Below are positions 16,680-24,652 of a stretch of DNA of 32,320 nt, in pieces. Positions within the stretch are counted from its first letter, which is position 1; each line of letters opens with the position of its first letter. Location: assembly GCA_005776475.1 (NCBI GenBank), contig SXPB01000218.1:1-32320 (forward strand), written 5' to 3'. A model generated the notes under the pieces. It ran no database searches. It saw only the letters and a program-made list of their open reading frames with translations, and had not been told where the DNA came from. Source of the DNA: Planctomycetia bacterium (GTDB lineage Bacteria; Planctomycetota; UBA1135; UBA2386). The translations under genes were made by a program, and so were the position numbers.

Positions 16680-17720
16680 ATGACGCAGAACAAGCAGAAT
16701 CCTGTGCAGGACCAAGGGGTGGACTCGACGGTTGCTCTGGGCAAGGGCCTGGACGTCGGCACCGCCAATCTCGCGGCCGCGGTGCAGAACGCCGAAGGCG
16801 GCATCACGGTCACCGTGGAGCGCAACGCGTTCCTCGACATCCCGAGCGACGTCTACAGCAAGAACATGCTGACGAAGCTCAAAGTCCCTTACATCGTGCA
16901 CAACGGCAAGCTCGTCGTGATCGGTGAAGCGGCATTCGAGCTCGCCAACGTGTTCGGCCGGGAGACGCGCCGACCGATGATGGACGGCCTGATCAGCCCG
17001 AACGAGCAGGACGCGCTGCCGATGATGAAGATGATCATCCAGAAGATCCTGGGTGAGCCGCGTGTGCAGGGCGAGAACTGCTACTTCTGCGTGCCGGCCC
17101 CGTCGCTGGACGTCGACAACAACGTCGTCTACCACCAGGGCCTGTTCGAGAGCCTGGTCAACAAGCTCGGCTACAAGGCGCACGCGATCAACGAAGCGCA
17201 CGCCGTCGTGTTCGCGGAGCTCGCCGAGCAGGACTTCACGGGCATCGGCCTGTCGTTCGGCGGTGGCATGGCGAACGCCTGCATCACCTACAAGTCGATC
17301 CCGTGCCTGTCGTTCTCGGTGGCGCGCGGCGGCGACTGGATCGACAAGAACGTCGCCAACGTGCTCGGCTGCCCGCGCAGCAAGGCGACCTCCATCAAGG
17401 AGCGCGGCATCGACATCCGCGACCCGAAGAGCCGCGAAGAAGAGGCGGTCGCGATCTACTACCGCAGCCTGATCAACTACGTGCTGCAGAACATCAAGAC
17501 GCGGTTCGAGTCCGGCCAGAACATGCCGAGCTTCCAGAACCCGATCGACATCGCCTGCGCCGGCGGCACGTCGCTGGTCGGTGGCTTCATCGAGGTGTTC
17601 CGCGACGAGTTCGCGAAGATCGACTTCCCGCTCCCGGTCGGGCGCATCTTCCGAAGCGAAGAAGCGTTGACCGCGGTCGCCAAGGGCTGCCTCGTGGCGG
17701 CGGCGATCGGCGAGAGCTGA
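16680..17720 (+). CDS. Divergent actin-fold (ASKHA) ATPase, MreB/MamK/ParM-like
   Basis: 346-residue cytoplasmic protein. Actin/Hsp70-fold signatures are in order: phosphate-1 GLDVGTANL (Asp25), a connect-1-like helix INEAHAVVFAE (about 170-180), phosphate-2 GIGLSFGGGMAN (188-199), GGDWIDKNVANVLG (217-230) with a following SIKER as in MreB/Hsp70, and the adenosine motif DIACAGGTSLVGGF (290-303). At phosphate-2 MreB reads DIGGGTT; here the Asp is Ser192. That Asp matters for hydrolysis in actins, so ATP turnover may be slow or absent. The length and lack of extra domains fit a filament-forming actin homologue better than Hsp70 or FtsA, but the subfamily is not one I recognise. AGGCGGAGA just upstream is a good ribosome-binding site. 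It is second in an operon with a coiled-coil protein and ends at a strong hairpin. Confidence 0.85.
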   Translation: MTQNKQNPVQDQGVDSTVALGKGLDVGTANLAAAVQNAEGGITVTVERNAFLDIPSDVYSKNMLTKLKVPYIVHNGKLVVIGEAAFELANVFGRETRRPMMDGLISPNEQDALPMMKMIIQKILGEPRVQGENCYFCVPAPSLDVDNNVVYHQGLFESLVNKLGYKAHAINEAHAVVFAELAEQDFTGIGLSFGGGMANACITYKSIPCLSFSVARGGDWIDKNVANVLGCPRSKATSIKERGIDIRDPKSREEEAVAIYYRSLINYVLQNIKTRFESGQNMPSFQNPIDIACAGGTSLVGGFIEVFRDEFAKIDFPLPVGRIFRSEEALTAVAKGCLVAAAIGES

Positions 17721-17744
17721 GCCGCTCCGGATCCGCGAGCGAGG

Positions 17745-17774
17745 CACGGGGCCCGATGGGCCCCGTGTTCGATT
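17745..17774 (+). terminator. Hairpin terminator after the actin-like gene
   Basis: CACGGGGCCC (17745-17754) and GGGCCCCGTG (17758-17767) make a perfect 10-bp stem with a GAT loop, followed by TTCGATTTTGG. It starts 24 nt after the stop codon. The T tract is imperfect. The stem could also serve the convergent amidase gene. Confidence 0.7.
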
Positions 17775-17808
17775 TTGGCCCGCGGTCCGACGCCGCCGGC
17801 CGGCGCGC

Positions 17809-20787
17809 TCACAAGGTGAGCGTGATGCGCACCCAGTTGCCGATGGCGTTCTCCTGCGTGCCCGAGGCGTCGAGCGTGAACGGGGCGCTGTAGAGCGGCC
17901 AACCGGCGAGGAACGGCAGATAGGGCGGGAAGAACGTCGGCGACACGGTTCCGTTCGCCGGCAGCACGCCGACGAAGCCGAGGAAGAACGGACTGGCCGG
18001 GTCGATCGACAGGCCGAGCAGGAAGCCGTTGTTCAGCGGCAACAGGCCGCCGCCCGGCAGCACGGTGCCCGGTTGGATGCCGTCACTCATGCACAGCAGG
18101 TAGGGGCGTCCCGCTTCCGTCGGCATCGCCAGCTGCAGTGCCGTCGGTTGGCCGAGCGGCGCGGTCGCCGGGGCGCGCAGCGACATCGCATCGAGCAGGA
18201 ACAACAGGCTCTGCTGCACGAGCCTGGCGCGCACGGAGGCGTCGCCGATCGTCTCCAGCGGCAGGCCGAAGTTCACCACGCGGGCGCCGCTCACCGGGTC
18301 GAGCTTCTGCACTCCCGCGACGAGGCCGTTGCCATAGCGCAGGCACACCGTGCTGTTGGCGTTGGTCGGCGCCAGCACGTCGGGGTAGTTCACGTCGTAG
18401 GTGCCGAGCGTGCCGTTGTCGAAGCCCGAGGCCGCGATCCCGGCGCTGACGGTGCCGGCGATGCCCGCCTGCAGTGTGTAGGTTCCCGCGTCGTCGCTCG
18501 CGTAGATGGCGCCGAGCTTCTGGCGATAGAACGTCTCGTCGGCCACCGAGCCCTGCGCATCGAGGTCCCAGCCGATCTCCGCGCCCGACACCAGCACGCT
18601 GCCACCGCCGTCGAGGTAGCTGCCTACCAGCAATTGCTCGACCGAGCCGAACGTCTCGTCGGTGGTGCTCTCTTCGCCGCTGCACCAGACCACGGCCTGA
18701 TAGCCCGGCAGTGCGACCCGCAGCAGCGCCACCGCTTCGTTGCTCGCCGCGTCGAAGCCCAGGGAGAAGTTCGCGTCGCGGCGAACCGCGTCGCCGAAGT
18801 GGCGCAGGTAGTCGCGGGTGTTCTCCGGCCCCTTGACGTTGCGATCGAGGCGGTCGAAGCCCTGCACCAGCAGCACCTGCGCCTGGCCGAGATGGTCGGT
18901 GCCGGCGGTCAGCACTTCGGTCGGGAACGAGCGCCCGGTCGCGTTCCAGGCGCGCACGCGGAACGACTTCCGCGAGTGGTGCGGCAGTGGGCCCGTCGAC
19001 CAGTTCGTCGCCGTCACCGATGCCAGCTGCACGAACCCCTTGCCGTCGTCGGAGCCTTCGATCGTGTAGCTGGTGGCGCCCGCCGCGGGATCCCACGCGA
19101 CGCGCAGGCCGCGCGCGCCGTCCTGCGTGACGCGCAGGGCCGGCGGTGGTTCGGGCGGGAACGGCGCCAGCGGTTGGAAGTAGCGCAGCACGCCGCGCGC
19201 GTAGGCGCGGGCTGCCAAGTAGCGGAAGTCCGGGTCGTGCAGGCTCGTGTGGTCCAGCGAGCCCGCGGTGTCGTGGAACGCGAGTTCGACCAGGATGCCG
19301 GGCATCGTCGACAGCAGACGCACTTCGCCGAAGTTCGCCGACTGTTGCCCGCGGTCGACCCAGGCCGGGTTCCAGTGCGTCTGCAGGTCGCTCACGATCT
19401 GCGTGTGCACGGCGTTGCTGAGGGCCGCGCTGCCGGCGGTGGCGCCGCCGCTGTAGATGAACGTGTCGGTGCCGGCGCCGCCGCCGGCGTTGGTGTGCAG
19501 CGACACGAACGCATCGGCCGTGCGCCATTCGGCGAACCGGGGCCGCGTGGTGACGTCGTCGTCGCTGTCCTGTCCGCCCGAGGTGTTGTCCCACACCGTG
19601 CTCGGCGCGCCCGCGAACTGCGCCCAGTAGCGTGCGCATTCGCGCCAGCGCGCCTGCAGGCTCGTGGTGCCGCCGCGCACGATCGAGCCGAGGCCACCGC
19701 CGAGCCGGACCGTGTCGGCGATGCAGACGCCGGCCGCGGGCGACAGGTTGCTCAGCGTGATCACCGCGCCTTGGGCGGGCGTGAACCAGAAGTTGCCGAG
19801 GTGGGACCAGGTGAGGTTGTCGAGCGTCTGGTCGACGACCGCGGTCGAGACGCCGCCGCTGTGCGCGATGCGGTAGGTCGCCGCGGTGCAGCGGTTGCTG
19901 CCGGCGCGGAACGCGACGAACACCGGGTAGAGGCCTTCCTTCGTGACTGGGATCGTCCAGGTCGCGGTCGCCGTCTCGATGGCGTTGTGGGCGGTGACGT
20001 AGCGGTAGCCGCCGCCGTTCCAGCCCGACGACCCCGACGTCGTCCAGCTGCCGGTCTCGACGTAGCCAGGGGCGCCGGCGTCGTTGTCGACCGCGCCATC
20101 GACGTTCACTTCGCCGTGCTCGCGCGTGTGCACGACTTCGGCGCCCATGTTCTGCAGGAACGGGATCAGGTACTGGTTGCTGATCTCGGCGGTGTGGATG
20201 TCCTCGATCAGGCCGTCGATGACGCCGCGCTGCGTCGTCCAGCCGAGCGTGCTGTGCCAGTAGTAGCCGTGGCCCGGCGAGACGGCGATGCGCTTGCCGC
20301 TCAGCGAACCGTACGGCAGCGTCAAGCCCGCGATCGGCGGCGCCTTCACGAACGGGAGCGGCAACGGCGCGGCTTCGCCGAAGGCGGTGCGCAGGTCCTC
20401 TTCGCGGCCGTCGGCATGCCGCACGAACGCTCGCACCGAATGCACGCCGGGCGCCCGCAGCGCGGTCTTGTCGATCTGTTCGATCGCGTGTTCGCGCGAG
20501 CAACCGGCGGCGAGCTGCAGCAGCGTCGGGTTGAACACCAGCCGCACGTCGCCGCCGTTGTGCTGCCAGCCCAACAACTGCGTGCCCGGCAGCACATGGC
20601 TCACGTAGCCAGCCGCCGCCTCGGCCGGCGTCGGACCGGCGCACAACCGCGCGATGGCGCTGCCGACGTCGGCGTGCACGGGGCCCACTGCCGCGAGGTT
20701 GTTCTGGCGGAAGAACAAGACGTCCTGGGCCGGCACGAGACCGACCAGCACGGTGGGGACGAACGCGCAGACGAAGGCGGACCGCAT
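17809..20787 (-). CDS. Secreted N-acetylmuramoyl-L-alanine amidase with GerMN, golvesin-type and FN3 domains
   Basis: 992 residues; signal peptide 1-20 (GLVPA then QD). Residues about 21-145 resemble a GerMN domain (LCAGPTPAEAAAG, LPGTQLLGW, VRLVFNPTLL). The Amidase_3 catalytic domain starts at about 165 with VSPGHGYY (His173), Glu201 in AEISNQ and VVHTRE. It is then interrupted by a golvesin/carbohydrate-binding-like insert (about 243-365, YVETGSWTTSGSSGWNGG) and resumes with VSLHTNAGG (His431) and ILVELAFHD (Glu501), so all zinc ligands and the catalytic Glu are present. An FN3 domain follows (about 545-635), then a region like a DUF4350/GATase-type fold (WCSGEE, LLVGSYLDGGGSVLVSG) and a Gly/Pro-rich C-terminal domain of about 100 residues. 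It would cut peptide stems off murein in the periplasm or outside. The ATG at 20787 begins the signal peptide; the frame is open further upstream. Confidence 0.9.
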   Translation of the reverse strand: MRSAFVCAFVPTVLVGLVPAQDVLFFRQNNLAAVGPVHADVGSAIARLCAGPTPAEAAAGYVSHVLPGTQLLGWQHNGGDVRLVFNPTLLQLAAGCSREHAIEQIDKTALRAPGVHSVRAFVRHADGREEDLRTAFGEAAPLPLPFVKAPPIAGLTLPYGSLSGKRIAVSPGHGYYWHSTLGWTTQRGVIDGLIEDIHTAEISNQYLIPFLQNMGAEVVHTREHGEVNVDGAVDNDAGAPGYVETGSWTTSGSSGWNGGGYRYVTAHNAIETATATWTIPVTKEGLYPVFVAFRAGSNRCTAATYRIAHSGGVSTAVVDQTLDNLTWSHLGNFWFTPAQGAVITLSNLSPAAGVCIADTVRLGGGLGSIVRGGTTSLQARWRECARYWAQFAGAPSTVWDNTSGGQDSDDDVTTRPRFAEWRTADAFVSLHTNAGGGAGTDTFIYSGGATAGSAALSNAVHTQIVSDLQTHWNPAWVDRGQQSANFGEVRLLSTMPGILVELAFHDTAGSLDHTSLHDPDFRYLAARAYARGVLRYFQPLAPFPPEPPPALRVTQDGARGLRVAWDPAAGATSYTIEGSDDGKGFVQLASVTATNWSTGPLPHHSRKSFRVRAWNATGRSFPTEVLTAGTDHLGQAQVLLVQGFDRLDRNVKGPENTRDYLRHFGDAVRRDANFSLGFDAASNEAVALLRVALPGYQAVVWCSGEESTTDETFGSVEQLLVGSYLDGGGSVLVSGAEIGWDLDAQGSVADETFYRQKLGAIYASDDAGTYTLQAGIAGTVSAGIAASGFDNGTLGTYDVNYPDVLAPTNANSTVCLRYGNGLVAGVQKLDPVSGARVVNFGLPLETIGDASVRARLVQQSLLFLLDAMSLRAPATAPLGQPTALQLAMPTEAGRPYLLCMSDGIQPGTVLPGGGLLPLNNGFLLGLSIDPASPFFLGFVGVLPANGTVSPTFFPPYLPFLAGWPLYSAPFTLDASGTQENAIGNWVRITLTL

Positions 20788-20797
20788 GGCAGCAGCA

Positions 20798-20803
20798 AGC
20801 CTA
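20798..20803 (-). promoter_or_regulatory. Candidate -10 element of the amidase gene
   Basis: TAGGCT on the minus strand ends 10 nt before the amidase ATG; it is one of two back-to-back candidates in the 134-nt divergent region. Confidence 0.3.
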
Positions 20804-20908
20804 CGCGCCGCCGGGTGGTTGTCAGGGCCCGGCTTCGTCGGCCGCCCGTGCCGTCGCCAGTTTGCTGCCCTCGGGACCCGGGCTGCCACTGCCGAACGTG
20901 TGGTGCGG

Positions 20909-20914
20909 TATCCT
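20909..20914 (+). promoter_or_regulatory. Candidate -10 element of the repeat-propeller gene
   Basis: TATCCT ends 7 nt before the ATG at 20922, with no Shine-Dalgarno in between. Confidence 0.35.
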
Positions 20915-20921
20915 GCGCGCC

Positions 20922-23441
20922 ATGCTGCCAGTCGCCGTAACGGGGTTAGTCGTGCTGTTGCTCGGCGCTGCAACCGTCAACGCGCAATGCGCGCCGCAGT
21001 GGCAGACGGGGCAAGGTTGGAACGGAACCAACAGCTTCGTGTTCGCATCGACCGCGTGGGATCCAGACGGCTCCGGCCCGGCTGCCAGCGTGCTTGCGAT
21101 CGGTGGGCCGTTCACCCTTGCCGGCCGCGTGCCTTGCGCCCGCGTCGCTGTCTGGGATCCGACCACCGGCGTGTTCACGCCGCTCGGCAGCGGCTTCGAC
21201 GGTCCGGTCGACGATCTGCTCGCATTGCCGAACGGCGATCTCATTGCGACGGGCACGTTCAACACGGCCGGTGGTGTTGCGTGTGCCAGCATCGCTCGCT
21301 GGAACGGAGCTGCGTGGACTCCGCTCGGGAGCGGCGTGCAGGGCCAGGTGCACTGCGTGGCGCGCCTCGCCAACGGCGACCTCGTCGTCGGCGGCGGTTT
21401 TGCCACCGCGGGCGGCGTGCCGTGCGCGAACGTCGCCCGTTGGAATGGCACTGCATGGAGCCCGATCGGTGGTGGCACCGACAGCTTCGTGTCGGACCTC
21501 GAGCAACTGCAGAACGGCGATCTCGTCGCGGCAGGTGCGTTCGCGAACGCCGGGGGGAATCCTGCCAGTGGCCTCGCGCGGTGGAATGGATCGTCGTGGT
21601 CGTCGCTCGGTGGCGGCGTTGCGGGTATCGCGATCAACCTGGTTGTCGTGTCCACGGGCGAGCTCCTGATTGGCGGTTTGTTCTCGGCCGCCGGTGGAGT
21701 GCCGTGCGACAACGTCGCCCTGTGGACGGGATCGTTCTTCATGCCGCTCTCGGGCGGCGTGCAGGGTCTCGTGTACGGGCTATCCATCCTGCCGAGCGGC
21801 CTCGTGGTCGCTGGCGGCATCTTCCCCACGGCCGATGGCTTGCCGGCGTCGAACCTCGCGGCATGGAATGGCGGCGGATGGACCGAGTATCTCGGTGGGG
21901 CCGACGGCCCGGTCGGCGTGTTCGCGAACATGCCGAACGGTGACTTCATCGCCGGCGGCTTCTTCAACACCATTGGTGGCGCCGCCTGCCTGCGCATTGC
22001 GCGGCACGATGGCACCCAGTGGCACGCGTTGACTCCAGGTTGCGATGGCGCCGCGTACGCGGCCGCCAGTGACGGCTACGGCACGATCTACGTCGGCGGC
22101 GAGTTTCGCAGCATGGGCGGCGCCACCGTGAACCACGTGGCCAGGTTCGCCAGCTCACCGCCGGCAGCGCTCGGCAGCGGTACCGACGGTCCGGTGCTCG
22201 CCATCACCGCCGATCCAAGCCAGGTCGTCGTCGGCGGCGGGTTCCTGGCTGCGGGTGGGTTGGTGACGCCCGGCGTCGCGAGCTGGTCGCCGGTGACGAG
22301 CCAGTGGTCCGCACTCGGGGCGGGTTTGAGTGGCTACGTACTGGCACTGACGAAGGTCGCCAACGTGCTCTACGCCGGCGGTTCGTTCAACGCTTCGGGA
22401 CCGGTGCCGCTGGCGCAGGTCGCGGCGTGGAACGGCAGTGCCTGGGCGTCGCTTGGCGCTGGCGTCAACGACCAGGTGATGGCGCTCGCCGGTTCTGGCA
22501 ACCGGCTCGTGGTCGGCGGGCAGTTCACGGCGGCGGGTGCGCTCGCCTGCAACCGCATCGCCCTGTGGGACCCGGCGGCGCAGGCCTGGTCGGCGCTCGG
22601 CAACGGCATCCCCGACCCGAGTGGTGCGGTCCACGCGATCGTCGAACTGGCGAACGGCGACCTGCTGGTCGGTGGGTCGTTCACCACCGCCGGTGTCGCG
22701 CCGGTGTCGAACCTGGCACGGTGGACCGGCACGACGTGGACCGGAGTCAGCACTGGCTGCAACGGGCGCGTGCGCTCGCTGCTGCGGCTGCCGGATGGCG
22801 ACGTGCTGGTTGGCGGCGACTTCACCACGGCTGGCGGCGTTGCCTGTGCGCGGCTCGCGCGCTGGGACGGCGCCACGTTCACGCCCGCGGGCGCCGGCAC
22901 GAGTGGTCCGGTCCACGGCCTCGCCTGGTACGGCACATCGCCGTTCGACCAGGGCGTGCTCGCCGCCGGTGCCTTCCTGCAGGTCGACGGCCAGTTGTCG
23001 GTGGCCACCGGGCGCTGGCTGACGCCGTGCCCGGCGACGGCCAATTCGCTCGGCGTCGCGTGTCCGCATTCCTCGGGCACCGCCGTGCTGACTTCGGCCG
23101 AGCTGCCGTGGACCGGGGCCACGTTCGATGCGTTCGGCGTCAACCTGCCCGCCAACTCGGTCGTGGTGACGGCGATCGCGACGCAGAGCGGACCCGTGCC
23201 GTTGGCGTCGCTGCTGCCGAACGCCGGCCCGACCTGCACGCTGATGGTGAACCCGCTGTTGCTGCTGGCCGCCGTGCCGGTTGCCGGCGTGGTGCCGTGG
23301 TCGCTGGCGATCCCGGACAATCCGGCGATCGTCGGGCTCGGGCTGTACGCGCAGATGGTCACGCTCGAATTCGATGCAATGGGCGTCTGGGTGCAAAGCA
23401 GCGCCACGAACGCGCTCGCGGTCGCGCCTGGCCGTTTCTGA
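20922..23441 (+). CDS. Secreted protein of about 14 propeller-type repeats
   Basis: 839 residues. Signal peptide 1-21 (VVLLLGAATVNA, cut before Gln-Cys). Residues about 55-700 consist of about 14 repeats of 45-48 residues with the pattern LPNGDLVVGGxFTTAGGVPC followed by ARWNGTAWSPLGSG and a V-x-x-L strand, as in the kelch/galactose-oxidase-like propeller proteins common in Planctomycetota. Two seven-bladed propellers would fit; that is inference. The last ~140 residues are a separate beta-rich C-terminal domain starting at SLGVACPHSSGTAVLT and ending LAVAPGRF, of a type found at the end of many unrelated planctomycete secreted proteins, perhaps for sorting or anchoring. Ligand and role unknown. 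The ATG at 20922 begins the signal peptide. Divergent from the amidase gene. Confidence 0.88.
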   Translation: MLPVAVTGLVVLLLGAATVNAQCAPQWQTGQGWNGTNSFVFASTAWDPDGSGPAASVLAIGGPFTLAGRVPCARVAVWDPTTGVFTPLGSGFDGPVDDLLALPNGDLIATGTFNTAGGVACASIARWNGAAWTPLGSGVQGQVHCVARLANGDLVVGGGFATAGGVPCANVARWNGTAWSPIGGGTDSFVSDLEQLQNGDLVAAGAFANAGGNPASGLARWNGSSWSSLGGGVAGIAINLVVVSTGELLIGGLFSAAGGVPCDNVALWTGSFFMPLSGGVQGLVYGLSILPSGLVVAGGIFPTADGLPASNLAAWNGGGWTEYLGGADGPVGVFANMPNGDFIAGGFFNTIGGAACLRIARHDGTQWHALTPGCDGAAYAAASDGYGTIYVGGEFRSMGGATVNHVARFASSPPAALGSGTDGPVLAITADPSQVVVGGGFLAAGGLVTPGVASWSPVTSQWSALGAGLSGYVLALTKVANVLYAGGSFNASGPVPLAQVAAWNGSAWASLGAGVNDQVMALAGSGNRLVVGGQFTAAGALACNRIALWDPAAQAWSALGNGIPDPSGAVHAIVELANGDLLVGGSFTTAGVAPVSNLARWTGTTWTGVSTGCNGRVRSLLRLPDGDVLVGGDFTTAGGVACARLARWDGATFTPAGAGTSGPVHGLAWYGTSPFDQGVLAAGAFLQVDGQLSVATGRWLTPCPATANSLGVACPHSSGTAVLTSAELPWTGATFDAFGVNLPANSVVVTAIATQSGPVPLASLLPNAGPTCTLMVNPLLLLAAVPVAGVVPWSLAIPDNPAIVGLGLYAQMVTLEFDAMGVWVQSSATNALAVAPGRF
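21085..22990 (+). repeat. Tandem coding repeats of about 140 nt
   Basis: Around 14 in-frame units of roughly 138-147 nt encode the propeller repeats. They are recognisable at DNA level by variants of ggcgaxctcgtcgtcggcgg and gcccgttggaatggcac, but third positions have diverged, so recent expansion is limited. Confidence 0.7.
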
Positions 23442-23457
23442 TCCGCGGGCCGTCGAG

Positions 23458-23463
23458 TAGGTT
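23458..23463 (+). promoter_or_regulatory. Candidate -10 element of the methyltransferase gene
   Basis: TAGGTT ends 6 nt before the ATG at 23470, inside the 28-nt gap after the repeat protein; no Shine-Dalgarno is present. Confidence 0.3.
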
Positions 23464-23469
23464 TCGTCG

Positions 23470-24234
23470 ATGCCATCGATCCGCGAGAACCTGGACAACT
23501 GGGACAACCTCGGCAAGTGGACCAAGGACGGTGACGAGTGGTCGGAGTCGTGGGGCTCAAGTGCCACGATGTGGGCCGGCACGATCCTGCCGCGCATCGG
23601 CGCCTGCTTGCCGGCGAGCGACCTGGTCGAGATTGCGTGCGGGCATGGGCGCGTGACGCAGTTCCTGCTGCCGCTGTGCGAGCGCTACCGTGGCTTCGAC
23701 CTGGCACCGAGTTGCGTAGCGACCTGCAAGGGCCGCTTCGCCGATCGAGCGCACGCGAGCTTTGCCGGCACCGACGGCAGTTCGTTGCCGGGAATCGGCA
23801 CGGCCAGCGTCGACTTCGTGTTCAGCTGGGACTCGCTGGTGCACGCCGAACGCGACGCCATGGTCGGCTACGTGCGCGAGATCGGTCGCGTGCTGCGGCC
23901 CGGTGGCACGGCCTTCCTGCATCATTCGACGATGGCGGACCACGCCGACGCGGCCGGCAAGCTCACGCTGGCAAACCCACATTGGCGCGGCGTCACGGTG
24001 TCGGCCGGTTCGGTCCGCAGTGACGCGGAGGCCGCCGGATTGCGCGTGGTGGTGCAGGAACTGGTGACCTGGGGCTCGCCGACGCTGAGCGACTGCTTCT
24101 CGCTGCTGCACAAGCCGGTGGCCGTTGCCGCGCCGAAGGGCGAACCGACCTTGCTGCGCAACACGAACTTCAATTCGGAGCTGGCCTACCTGTTCGAGAT
24201 CGATCGCCACTACCGCGGCGCCTTGCGACGCTAG
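23470..24234 (+). CDS. SAM-dependent class I methyltransferase
   Basis: 254-residue cytoplasmic enzyme. SAM motif I is LVEIACGHGRVTQFL (about residues 52-66), followed by the acidic strand end YRGFDLAPS, the motif-II-like region SVDFVFSWDSLVHAE and GRVLRPGGTAFLHHS, a usual post-II sequence. The Trp-rich N-terminus (NLDNWDNLGKWTKDGDEWSE) resembles methyltransferases linked to glycan or small-molecule synthesis, but the substrate cannot be assigned. The C-terminal NTNFNSELAYLFEIDRHYR is unassigned. It follows the repeat-propeller gene by 28 nt and is convergent with chorismate mutase, with a single base between the stop codons. Confidence 0.85.
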   Translation: MPSIRENLDNWDNLGKWTKDGDEWSESWGSSATMWAGTILPRIGACLPASDLVEIACGHGRVTQFLLPLCERYRGFDLAPSCVATCKGRFADRAHASFAGTDGSSLPGIGTASVDFVFSWDSLVHAERDAMVGYVREIGRVLRPGGTAFLHHSTMADHADAAGKLTLANPHWRGVTVSAGSVRSDAEAAGLRVVVQELVTWGSPTLSDCFSLLHKPVAVAAPKGEPTLLRNTNFNSELAYLFEIDRHYRGALRR

Positions 24235-24235
24235 C

Positions 24236-24514
24236 TCAGCGCGCGCAGCGTTCGACCAGGTCGCGCGAAGTCGCGAACACCTGGCGCAGGATCGCAGCGA
24301 GCTCGTCGCGACCGAAGCCGTCGGCGGGGCCGGCGCGCAGCAACGCCGCCAGCATCGCGTCTTCGCGGGCGGGGTCTTTCGCCGGCTGGCCGTTCTCCCG
24401 CTTCCATGCGGCGATGCGTCGGCACAGGCGGGCGCGTTCGTGCAGCACGTCCACCATGCGTTCGTTGATCGCGTCCATCGCCGCGCGCATTCGGTGCAGT
24501 TCGGGCTCGCTCAT
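24236..24514 (-). CDS. Chorismate mutase, AroQ type, monofunctional
   Basis: 92-residue all-helical enzyme that rearranges chorismate to prephenate for phenylalanine and tyrosine synthesis. Compared with the E. coli P-protein mutase domain, active-site residues are kept: Arg10 (LHRMRAAMDAINERM), Arg27 (ERARL), Lys38 (WKRENG), Asp47, Arg50 and Glu51 (AKDPARED). The Gln near the end of the E. coli domain is not obvious here (FATSRDLVERCAR). The length fits a free-standing AroQ domain with no fused prephenate dehydratase or dehydrogenase. The ATG at 24514 is preceded by TAGCAT ending 9 nt upstream and by no Shine-Dalgarno. Confidence 0.88.
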   Translation of the reverse strand: MSEPELHRMRAAMDAINERMVDVLHERARLCRRIAAWKRENGQPAKDPAREDAMLAALLRAGPADGFGRDELAAILRQVFATSRDLVERCAR

Positions 24515-24523
24515 CGCGGCGGC

Positions 24524-24529
24524 ATGCTA
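24524..24529 (-). promoter_or_regulatory. Candidate -10 element of the chorismate mutase gene
   Basis: TAGCAT on the minus strand ends 9 nt before the start codon. Confidence 0.3.
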
Positions 24530-24652
24530 CCGGCGCGGGCCTGCTTGGACATCTCGTGGGCACAGCACCGCGGCGCGGACCTCGGCGGGCCGGATCGTCG
24601 GTGCGGCCACGAGACCGCCCCCGTGCAATGCATCGACGGGAAGCCACCGGTA

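Noticed and set aside
18073..20940. Open plus-strand frame of about 955 codons opposite the amidase
   Set aside because: Translation is Ala/Arg/Glu/His-rich without domains; the opposite strand carries complete amidase motifs and a signal peptide.
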